From: Oreohelix idahoensis
Taxonomy: Eukaryota; Mollusca; Gastropoda; Stylommatophora; Oreohelicidae
Assembly (NCBI GenBank): GCA_024509875.1
Contig: JAMPIV010009925.1
Coordinates: forward strand, 434,001 to 498,000
DNA length: 64,000 nt
Direction: 5' to 3'
Below, one piece after another: positions 35,637-46,598 of this stretch (the stretch's first letter is position 1; each line of letters opens with the position of its first letter). Under the pieces are notes generated by a model. The model saw nothing but the letters and a program-made list of their open reading frames with translations. It did not search any database and was not told the DNA's origin. The translations under genes were made by a program, and so were the position numbers.

Positions 35637-38140
35637 ATGCTGAGGTGACGGAAGACTGGCTACGCAGTTACTTTCGGTCACTTCCTAGACCTGGCAAAGA
35701 CCCACACTGCTCAACAGCTACCAAATTATCACACTACATAATGTCTATGATAAATTACTTGAAAAGATAGTTGCAAGACAAGTAATAGCCATCTCGAAAA
35801 TGCACACATCCTTCCTGATACCCTGGGTAGCTATAGGCCTATGAAAACAACATAGAGTAACGCTGGAAAGTCTGCGTATGATGTGTACGAGGAATTCCGG
35901 GATAAAAGAGAAACAGTGTCTGTCGCACTTGACCTAGAGGATGCTTATGACAGTGTGGAATTTGCAACCTTAATAGACTGTTGTTATGAGTAAAATCATA
36001 ACACATCGATTCATATCGATAAGGCTTGTTGACAGTCTATTTTGTTTACGCGACGTTTCCTGGGTTACCTGGAAGTACGTCATTGTCTTTTGGACAAATC
36101 TTGGTGACGGCAAGCCGGTTTGAATTTGCAGAAGTGGCACGATATTTCGAGGCCATTCTTCTGTGTTCTTCAATGTGTGTGGACTTATTTTTGGTACAGC
36201 TCCTATATGTGTGCTCTTACGACAGAGTCATCAAGTTTAAATATCGCTAGATTGTCCATATGCTTCATGGAATCTATGATGGATAAATGTATTTAATAGG
36301 ACAAGTGAATGCTGTCATTATGTGGAACGTGAGTGGAAATATGAAATAAAGTATGCAGCAGTATGTCAAAGACATCTTGTTTCTAGTCGACTGTATGGCG
36401 ACGTTATCAAGGACTGGCCACGTAAATTGATGTTGGATGCTTGTATAATGGAGCTTGTCCACGTATGAAAATATATTATATTTGTCTTCACGTCCTAATT
36501 GGCCTTGGCGGTTTTATTACTGTTGAAGACTATATTTGCAAGTTAGTCAGTCTGGATATAAAACCTTCACCGGCAAGATGAAATGCCGTGTGGACTGTAC
36601 CATAAAACGAAATGTGATAAGAAGGGACCTTCTCTGCAGTAGAGTACCTAGACAGTACTAATATAAAAAAAGAACCCATAACAACTGTATACTGGCATGT
36701 GGTGTAAACCCTTTGATAACAAGGTGGATAGCAGCTGCCTTAACGGAGAGATCATTTGCATTTCGCTTCGGAACTTGGACACCAGAACTAATGCGCATTT
36801 GCCCGGGACTACCCCAACGTTCTCCAATATCACCAGTGCTTTTTAACATCTACACAGCAAAATAGCAACCTTTCAACCAACAGGACTGGGACGAACATTA
36901 ACTTTCGCAGAAGATATTCTCATGTGCAGAACTGGCTCAAACAGACAGGAAATGGTCCGAGGCATACAAGAGACACTACAGGCAGTTTCTAAATGGTATG
37001 CTGTAAGGAAAGCGGATCAAAGGTCAATCCCAACAATGCCTGTGTGATGTGGTGCTCTTTGAACAACTCCATAGTGAAAGCAGACTTCCCAGACATGACT
37101 TTCAGTGGGCGGAACATTGAAAAGCAAGACAGGTTGAAGTATCTGGGAGCAACGTTTGATCGTGGGCTTTCATTCAAGTATCATGTCGAACTGATCATAC
37201 AGTAGTGCAAACGAGGACTGGCAGCATTAAAAACAATGGCTGCTGCGTGCTTGGAACAGAGACTATTGTTTCTCCTGTATCATCAACTCGTGATTTCAGT
37301 AATCAATTACGGGCTAGGAATACTCACGCTGTAGGTGTCACAATGTAAACGACTGGAACGCATTCAAAATGAAGGAATGAGACTAGTTTTGAGCTGTACG
37401 CGTGATACCCCCATTGTGACAATGAGATACATGCTCGGATTGCTGTCGATTAGATTCAGATATGCGATGGCACAGGCAAAAGCCTACATGCGGGTAACCA
37501 CCGACAAAAGACACCCCCTACTTGAGAATGTAGCCGAATGTGGGATATCATGGATGGCACAGGCAGAGACTACGATTTGTCAGGTGACCAGGGTTGAAAA
37601 CGTATCCAAAGGGGAAGAGTGGAGTAAGTCAGGGGAGAACTGGATAAACTACCAGCAGGTCATCATTAAGCTTGCTTTGGCAGAGAGTCCAGATCTTGGG
37701 GCAATGAAAAAGCAGAGCTGGATGGAGGTAGAGGCAGTTACTGCAGCACTGAGGTGGCTGTCTGAAACTCCATCAACCAGGGCAGTTATATAGTTAGACT
37801 CTCTAAGCCATGCTTCGGAAAGTTCTGAACAGATGGCTGCGACAGGAATGGAAAACATCAATAGCATCCTCAAGTTTTCAAGAACTGGTGTGGATCTACT
37901 GTCCTGGTCATGCAGGGGTACATGTCAATGAGAGAGCTGACAGACTGTCCTCGAGAGCACTCATACATAGTGGGGACACTGGACATGGTTAAGGGAGAGA
38001 TATTAAGTGCTATTAATGATCGCATGCTGGATAATGACACTCCAATGGATGAATCAACAAGGCTGAGGCTGTTGCAGTCTGGCATTAAACGTGGGACTAG
38101 CAAAAATGGACGTGAGAGAGGATGCATCCGTCGTATGTAC
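35637..38140 (+). pseudogene. RNase H-bearing non-LTR element (I/Jockey-type), decayed
   Basis: Scattered frames on the plus strand give RT then RNase H. At 35,640-35,810 there is EDWLRSYF, then PRPGKDPH, then VYDKLLEKIVARQ. At about 35,870-35,975 there is VALDLEDAYDSVEF. At 36,700-36,870 there is RWIAAALTERSFAFRFG and GLPQRSPISPVLFNIY. At 36,898-36,925 there is TFAEDILMC, where the catalytic pair is usually FADD, so the first Asp is Glu. At 37,335-37,500 there is the C-terminal RLERIQNEGMRLVL. At 37,720-37,975 RNase H ends with WIYCPGHAGVHVNERADRLS. About 0.65 kb without RT similarity (35,985-36,650) interrupts it. RNase H after RT points to the I superfamily. The element is certainly dead. 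Confidence 0.82.
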
Positions 38141-38220
38141 TGTCGTAAAGTCGTGTGTAAACCCACTTCCTTGTTAATACACTATGTCGATGTACAAACA
38201 TGCACAGCCAATCCACGCTC

Positions 38221-38977
38221 AACAGACTCTGAGGCAGATTAAATTACACGAAGTCACTTTACCGCAAGATGGCCGCAGACAGAATAAATTAGGCATAAAC
38301 CCTGTTTTTCGGAACTCGGTCAAGTAAAGTACCAAAACGCCGAGAACCAATCAAAAAGTCCCGGCAATTAAAAAGACTAAAACGCCGAGAACCAATCAAA
38401 AGGGTTCCTCTTGCAGTAACATCTACCTGTGTTGACCTATATATGGGGGCGCATTTTATTCAAAAAAAAAACCATCACAAGCACGAAGGCCAGCTAGAAC
38501 GACAGACCGTGGAAGAGAAAGTTGTCAAGACGAATTGCTTCTTACCTGCATGCCGGGCAAACTTGCTTCTCTAGTCGAGTCAAAATCTGGCTTGTATGAA
38601 TCTTAGAGAGTTTATTCGTGTCATCCAATCTGAGGTCGAATGTTCGGGTCAATCCTGCTGCCTGGAACTTCGCAGGAGCATAGTGGTTGTATCAGAGCTA
38701 CATCCTTAGTCCCCCTCAGTCTTGGGTGAGCTAAAGGAACGATCATCAGCGGGTGTGGTGTACATCAAACTAAGAAGGACAGAACTGTTTTAAGAGATGA
38801 ATACACATTAGTACCATTTCCGCCGGCAAGTGTGAGCAGATAAATGTCAATGAAGAAAAAGTGATTTAGCGTAGTGAGAGACAAGATTAACAGCACAGCT
38901 GATAAAGTTTCTATAATTGATTAACAGCACAGCTGATATATATAATTTTGTTCCTATAATTGGAAGACTTGTTGTAA

Positions 38978-39053
<76 letters not shown>
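38221..39053. other. Noncoding block with promoter-like start and tandem tails
   Basis: No coding domain. It contains the CCAAT/TATA arrangement described separately, a duplicated 20-base block GATTAACAGCACAGCTGATA (38,886 and 38,919), and ends in TAAA (38,977-39,013) and TAA (39,014-39,052) tandem runs. The last run is the tail of the minus-strand RT element next to it. Confidence 0.55.
38335..38445 (+). promoter_or_regulatory. LTR-like or Pol II promoter candidate (two CCAAT boxes and TATA)
   Basis: The block AAACGCCGAGAACCAATCAA occurs twice (about 38,336 and 38,380), each holding CCAAT. About 50 bases after the second comes CTATATATGGGGGC. That spacing is what a retroviral-type U3 or a Pol II promoter would show. 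No gene downstream on the plus strand fits, so an orphan LTR promoter is the likeliest source. Confidence 0.4.
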
Positions 39054-41195
39054 GCCCCTTCAGTCATAACTGACTATGGGAATGCGCCCCTGAGGTGACA
39101 GCCCTCAGCTGCTTATTTTCCTGGTGCTCCTTTCGACGTTTTCTCCACCTCTGCTTCTTGTGTGAGCCTCTTTTCGCCCAATCTGAGGTGGCGCCGTAAA
39201 TAGCATCGCCACTTAGTGCGATCGGCAGCTTCATCCTCCCATGTTGCTGGATCCATGTCCAGTGCCCTCATATCTCTCTTGCACACATCTTTGAACCTTA
39301 GCTGTGGTCGCCCAACTGTTCTCTTGCCATCTGCTAATTGTCCATAGAAGATATCTTTTGGGATGCGACCATCATCCATGCGACGAACATGGCCAAGCCA
39401 GCAAAGTCTGCGCTGTCTAAGAAGCGTATACATACTTTGAAGGCCAGCACGTGACAACACCTCGACATTTGTCACTTTATCTTTCCACGAGATGCCGAGG
39501 ATGCGGCGTAGACACCGCAAATGGAAGGTATTGAGCCTTCTTTCTTGCTTAGCATAGGTCGTCCAGGTCTCGCTGCCATATAGGAGTGTGCTGGTGACGC
39601 AGGCATTATATACCGCAGCTTTGGTCTTCATTGTGAGTTTAGAGTTTCCCCAAACACGCGATGTGAGGCGGGCAAAGGTAGCTGCAGCTTTGCCAATGCG
39701 GCTGTCGATTTCTGTATCCAGTGAGAGTTTGTCATTGATGGTAGACCCTAGGTATGTGAAGTGGTGCACCACTGCGAATTCATAGTTATCGATAGTGATA
39801 ACTGGTGCAGCACCCACATCCTGACTCAGCACATTAGTTTTCTTTAGACTTATTGTGAGGCCAAAGTCCTTGCATGCTTTAGTGAAGCGATTCATCAAGC
39901 TCTGAAGCTCCTGTTGGCTTTGAGTGACGACTGCAGCATCATCAGCGAACAACAAGTCTCTTATAGTGACCCTTCTGATTTTTGTTTTTGCCTTCAGCCT
40001 TGAAAGATTAAACAGACGGCCATCTGACCTAGTGTGAAGGCATATTCCTTCAGTTGCATCTCTGAATGCATGTTTCAAGAGTAAGGCAAAAAAGATTCCG
40101 AAGAGGGTCGGAGCCAGAACACAGCCTTGTTTAACGCCACTTCGTATATCAAAGGGCTGTGACGTGCTTCCAGCATATTGGACTGTTCCCTTCATGCCGT
40201 CATGGAATGACTTTATCATTTCCAGCATTTTAGAAGGGCAGCCTATTTTCAGGAGGATTTTAAAGAGTCCATCCCTACTAACCAGGTCGAATGCTTTTGT
40301 GAGGTCTATAAAGGCGATATATAATGGTCTTTTCTGCTCTCTTGATTTTTCCTGAAGCTGGCGGAGAGAGAAGATCATGTCTGTTGTTGATCTGCCAGCT
40401 CGGAATCCACACTGTGACTCTGGATATATGCGCTCAGCTAACTTGTGTAGTCGCATTAAGATGACTTTGGCAAAAACCTTACCAACAATACTAAGAAGAG
40501 AGATGCCTCTGTAGTTATTGCAATCACTTCTGTCTCCTTTATTTTTATACAGTGTTACAATCTTGGCATCTCGCATGTCTTGAGGAATAGTTGTCTCTTC
40601 CCAGCACTGGCACAGCATCCTATGCAGGGGATGTAATAGCGTGCTCTTACAGCATTTGATTAAATCAGGAGGAATCCCATCACTGCCTGGTGCTTTGCCA
40701 GAGGCCAAGCTATCAATGGCCTTGCTGAGTTCCTCTAATGTTGGTTCGGCATCCAGCTCCTCCATCGTTGGCAGACTGTTGACACCATCAAGGGCTGCAG
40801 GCGTAACGGTATTGTCTCTAGCGTAAAGCTCAGAGTAGTGCTCGACCCACCTCTCCATCTGCTTACCCTTATCGGTTAGGTTCTCTCCGCTGATGGTTTT
40901 TAGCGGTGCCGTCTTACTTTTATGGGGGCCAAGTGCTTTCTTTATACCGTCATACATTTGTTGCGATCTGGATGCTCTCACTGAGCTGGAGCCAGTAGTC
41001 ATTTGCACAGCGTCGAGCAGTCTGTTGAACTTTGCTTCTCGTAGCCCTCAGGATCTGTAGGGTTCTGGCACTCGGTGAACGTTTGTATTCATTCATAGCA
41101 CTGCGCTTAGCTTCAATGACAGGTGCCATCACATCTGATGAAGCATCAAACCAGTCATTTGACTTTGCTGTTTTCTTACCAAAGGTGGCAAGTGC
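39054..41195 (-). pseudogene. Non-LTR retrotransposon RT, nearly intact, endonuclease missing
   Basis: A frame of 631 codons (41,008-39,113) encodes a complete RT. It holds LASGKAPGSDGIPPDLI, NYRGISLLSIVGKVF, CGFRAGRSTTDMI, FIDLTKAFDLVSRDGL, GVKQGCVLAPTLFG and the catalytic LLFADDAAVV. The thumb reads HHFTYLGSTIND, and the C-terminus has RLCWLGHVRRMDDGRIPK and VGRPQLRFKDVCKRD. Upstream, a frame at 41,132-40,950 gives the preceding linker, separated by a frameshift near 40,985. The sequence stops at about 41,195 at a TA-rich microsatellite, so the whole endonuclease is missing (5' truncation). The 3' end is a short UTR followed by an ATT-type tail at 39,014-39,052. The family is related to, but distinct from, the element at 1-2,400. 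Confidence 0.92.
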
Positions 41196-41197
41196 AG

Positions 41198-41693
<496 letters not shown>

Positions 41694-41739
41694 AACGGGC
41701 TGATCACCCGTTTGCCAGTCACTTCGATTACGGAAACAA

Positions 41740-41898
41740 CAGCAAATGGATTGATTTGCCGTTGCCCTAAAGACGCCAATAGGCGTGATGGGAAACAATG
41801 GCAAAGAAAACCTATCTGCTGTTGCCCTAAGACGCCACTAGGCGTAATGGCCACTGACTGCTTTGACGGTCGGTGGCTAAGGACGGAAGAAGAAGAAT
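41740..41898 (+). mobile_element. 3'-terminal fragment of the 4,690 non-LTR family
   Basis: The piece 41,822-41,898 matches the reverse complement of 4,681-4,760 (GTTGCCCTAAGACGCC, GGCCACTGACTGCTTTGACG, GGCTAAGGA, then GAAGAAGAAG). A second, shorter copy of the GTTGCCCTAAAGACGCCAAT motif lies just upstream at about 41,760. It is an extremely 5'-truncated insertion, or a pair, next to a TA array. Confidence 0.8.
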
Positions 41899-44234
41899 AT
41901 ATATATATATATAACATATGTAAACTTACAAATATATTGCATTCCATCTTCCAACATCCACCCTTCAGCACAAGAGTAGATAGTGTATATACTTAATAAA
42001 TAAGGAAATTGTATTTGAACGAATTGTCAATTTTTATAATTGTTAAGTGAAATCTGTTTCCTTGTTTTAATATCACAGTTAGTTACACAGCGGGGTGGCA
42101 TTTTATGACTGTCTCCACTTTACTAATTTTTCGAGATCAGATCATTCACAGCCGTGTCGCATAGAGATTACTTTTTATAGGAGAGGATGTAAGTAAAGGA
42201 AAGGAAGAGGTGTTGAAAAGCACATAGACCTTTAGACATTAGTTTTCACAGAGGTGAGCTAGTGTTGAGGGAAAGAGTCAACAGAAGGGCACAGGTTGGT
42301 GTCAGTGATTCTCTCACCTTTTAGACTACCAACTCTTGTATTTTTCTGGCGACGACTAACTCTTTCTTACTCAAATCTTTTTGAAGATGAACTAGTAGTA
42401 ACAAGTAATACAATGAGGGTTGAGTATGTTTTTCTGAACAGAACATACAATCTACTAAGTCAACTCAGAATGATGGTGAGTTACAGAATATACATAATTA
42501 CTTTAATTACAGTGGAAAATAAAATCAATGTTGTCATGTACTTTGAAAAAAAGAAATACTAGAAAATTTAACAAAAGACAGTTATGATATTACTTATTCA
42601 AGGATTCAGAATACTGTCAGTGTCTTTGGTTCAGATAAGAATAAGAGGCTATTTTCCTCACTGACGAGAGTTTATTCCTATGGCTATTTTTTGGAAAAAG
42701 TGAATTCTGATTTTGGTCAGGGTTTTAAGTAGACTTATCTGCTTGGACTTCTCCTGGGCGTCTCAGTATGTAGGCATTATCAACTGGATAATTTGCTTCA
42801 GTTGAGCTACAATCCAAGAGATGCTTAGACTTTTCGTTAACCTGGTTGTGAAGTTGAGTTATGATGTTCAGGTGCTGACGAGGTGTTGTATGCTTAAATA
42901 CTATAGACTGCTCAGGGTTGCTGACTTGTGATCACCGCTAGAGAGTTTGAGATGTAAGCACTAGTTCTCTCTGTAGCATAGAGCAACAAGGCGATTTACT
43001 CGCAACAAGTTACAGTAATCAAAATCCAGAAACTTGCTAGGATTCTGCAACTGCGCTGTGGAAGATAATGCGGGTAATCAATCTTCTGTTTTATACAGAT
43101 ATATTACCTACAGCCACTCTTGACATTTCGTCTCAAAATGGTGCCTAATAATACATTTACCTGAACCGTAACGTCAGTCTTTTCCTTAAAAAGGGAACTG
43201 TCCATTTGTTTACAAATGCCTGTCTAGCGGTAGTCTCACAATCAGGTCGGGTCAGTCAGGTCAACCTTTATTATAAGCAGACGCCTGGCCGTGTGCGTCC
43301 ATGCGTGACTGCATTGGAGGAATGATATTTCATTCACTCGTCCATTGAACAACATGGTTCCCTCTCTCGTTCACAAAAGCTTTCTTCATCACATTCCCAA
43401 AATCATTAGAATGTAGTACTTTTACTCTCAAATCACATGTACTGTTATGAGGTAGCTTGAGGCTTCTATTCTATAAGCGTGCGTTCTATTCCAACGGTTA
43501 TCAGCAAGTGATTTTAAAACTCAGCATTTGTTCGCATGAAGTTAAGACATTTCTGATTCCCACGCCAAGTTAATTATTTCCCGTCTCTTGTTCAGCCATG
43601 CCCGAAGATTTATCGTGGCGGTCTCCATTTGACCACTAGACACGGAAATATAATCTTCTGAGAACCACTGTGGTTTCGACCAAGCAATAAATTGTACTGA
43701 CGTCTTTAAAGAAATACTTTTAATGCCTTTGTAGAAGAAAATAGTATTAAGATCGTATGACAGGACTGTTAGTGAAGACTTGAAAAACAGCTAAAGAACA
43801 GATCGCAGGTGCAAATATTTCGTAGAGAAACAGACACAATCTGAAGGAATAGAAAAGTAAGGAATTTTAACATAATCTAGACGAAACCTTCGAGCACTCT
43901 GTGACAAGCCGTAAGTAATTTGTGATACCAGTAGTTCTCTCATACACTGGGACTTCACCATTTTCCTGCAGAAATTCTATTTCTGTATTGTCAGTACTAT
44001 ACTGACCGTAGAGCCAATAAAAACCTCACGCTACATGTACAACCAGCGTGCTTAAAGTACAATTAGCATTCATACTCTTCAACATTTGCTGAGGGAGACT
44101 GAGCACCTATGGGTTTGTCCGGAGTGCAGTGACGTAGATTCTGATTAACATTAACATTAACAACGTGCGTGGGACGAAAAGTGGATTATAACTTGACACT
44201 TTTATTTTTTATTTTAGTTTTACTCCTAGAAGGT
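41899..44234. other. Noncoding stretch
   Basis: No coding domain, mobile element end or strong repeat is recognised across these 2.3 kb. Confidence 0.5.
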
Positions 44235-45590
44235 TCTACCAAGCTGAACAGGTTTGCGCGGGCAGGTGTCAGACTAAAGCAGACATCCTGGTCCTCCAGG
44301 TTGGGGGTTTTACCATAGGGCTGACACCCCTGTCTATGTAAAAAAAATTGAAGTTACGGAAACAACAACGAATAAACAAACTTTGTTGCGGGACGGACAT
44401 CCGGAGTCTGAGGCTCGTATGACTGTCAGTGGTGAAAGCCGAAAGGAAGCCACTGACATGAGAACAGACGTCCTGACCGCAAAACATGATACAAGAAAAG
44501 GATTTTGGAATGTCAGGACAATGAATGGGACGGGTAAACTAAAACAGGTCACGGCAGAAATGAGAAACTAAAGGTTACACATTCTAGGGATAAGCGAGAG
44601 CAGATGGACAGGGGCAGGAAAAGTTAAAACAGCAACAGGAGAAACAGTACTTTACTCTGGAAGAGAAGATGGACAGCACAATGAAGGTCTAGCCATTATT
44701 CTACAGAAAGGAATAGAAAGGACATTACTGGAATGGAAACCCATCAACAACAGACTGATAAGATTAAGATTGAGAGATAGATTCACCAATACTACAATAA
44801 TACAATGCTACGCACCAACGAATGACAGCGATGAAGAGGTCAAGGATGAATTCTATCAACAACTGCAGAAAGAAATGGAAGACACACCTAGATATGATCT
44901 TATTATAGTAATGGGAGACCTCAGTGCGAAAGCTGGTACACACAATACATATAAGGAAAGAGTAATGGGGAAATGCGGTAGCGGAACAGCAAACGAAAAT
45001 GGGGATAAATTAATAAGCTTCTGTAGTATTAACAACCTGGTCATTGGAGGAACACTTTTCCCACATAAAGAAATTCACAAATTAACATGGGAATCTCCAA
45101 ATGGTCGGGTCAGAAACCAGATAGACCACATCATGATTAACGGTAGATGGAGACATGCATTACAAGATGTGAAGGTAAGAACCAGAAAAGCTTTTGCGGC
45201 TGACCAGAAATTCAACACCATTTCAACAATATATAAGGAAAGCAGCAAATCATGCTTGGGATTCCAGGAAAGGAAGAAGCAATACTGGATAACACCAGAA
45301 ACATTAAACACCATAACACTGAGAAAGGAAATGAAAAGAAAGAAAACAGAAGCGAAAGTCCCCCAGGTTAAAGCAACTATATAGCGAACAGTACAGTCAG
45401 CTGGACAAGGAAGTTAAACGCCAAACCCGAGCCAACAAAAGGAATTTCCTAGACGATCTTGCAAGACAAGCAGAAGAGGCAGCACTGAGAAATGAACAAA
45501 GCACAGTATACAAAATAACTAAATTCATCAGCGGAAAACGAGGTGCAAACAATATTACATTATAAGAGATAAGCAAGGAAATCTCATCAC
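44235..45590 (+). pseudogene. Non-LTR retrotransposon 5' part: leader and endonuclease
   Basis: It starts with a short untranslated leader and then encodes an APE-type endonuclease: FWNVRTMNGTGKLKQVTAEM, an in-frame TAA at 44,569-44,571, then HILGISESRWTGAGK, IQCYAPT, GDLSAKAG, LTWESPNGRVRNQIDHIM. The usual GDFNA reads GDLSA (catalytic Asn replaced by Ser), and the SDHxL motif has been lost by a small deletion near 45,200. A linker (YWITPETLNTI) follows, and coding similarity fades at about 45,590 before any RT motif. This is the same family as the RT copies at 31,256 and 33,853, here 3'-truncated, which is unusual for target-primed insertions and suggests later deletion. Confidence 0.88.
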
Positions 45591-46172
45591 GACTAGTGCC
45601 CTAGATTCTTCTATAAGAGTTACGCCAACTAAAATTTGGCCGCCATTTTCGGTCGTACCCGTATTGCAGGAAAATTGACCCGATCATGAGTTTCGGACCC
45701 AATTTGCATTTTCGTTTAGGTTAGCTAATAATTTGAAATAAAATTAGATGCAAATACAGTAGCACATATTTGTACTATTATTTGCATTTCAAGTAATAAA
45801 ACAAAAAGAAGAAAACAAGTTTACTTACCGGTTTGTTGAAAAGAATCAGTAGCGTGGATTTTTAACACATACTCCGTTGAATTTTATATTCCGTTAGAAT
45901 TCCACTATTTAGCAACAAATATTCCGTTAGAGTTGCAACACTCAGCAAAACATACTCCCTTCGAATTGAACTATTTACCTAGTTTGAAATGCGGAAACTG
46001 GTGAATGACTGTTGTAGACACTGACAGTTTTACTAGATCCAGATGATCAAACCAGTTTATGTTTTCATTTAAAATGCGACTATGTACAGATAGTTTTAAC
46101 AAAATCTAATTACATATTTTGGACCGGAGATTTTATTATAGTTTTATTATATAATTATATTACATAATTTTA

Positions 46173-46223
<51 letters not shown>

Positions 46224-46233
46224 TATATATTTA

Positions 46234-46300
<67 letters not shown>

Positions 46301-46520
46301 ATAAAAATATATAATTTATTATATAATGTTATATAATTTTATTATAATTAAAAAATATTAATAAAATAATAAAAATATAAAATTTTATTACATGATATCA
46401 TTTTATATTTTATATATTTAAATTGTATAATTATAAAATAATAATAATTATATAATTTATATTATATAATTTAAAATTATATATATATATATAGCCTGAA
46501 CGGTTACACCAGCGCGGCTC

Positions 46521-46595
<75 letters not shown>
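45591..46595. other. AT-rich stretch with TA microsatellites
   Basis: No coding sequence. TA runs lie at 46,180-46,216, 46,238-46,297 and 46,525-46,594, embedded in A/T-only sequence. Confidence 0.8.
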
Positions 46596-46598
<3 letters not shown>

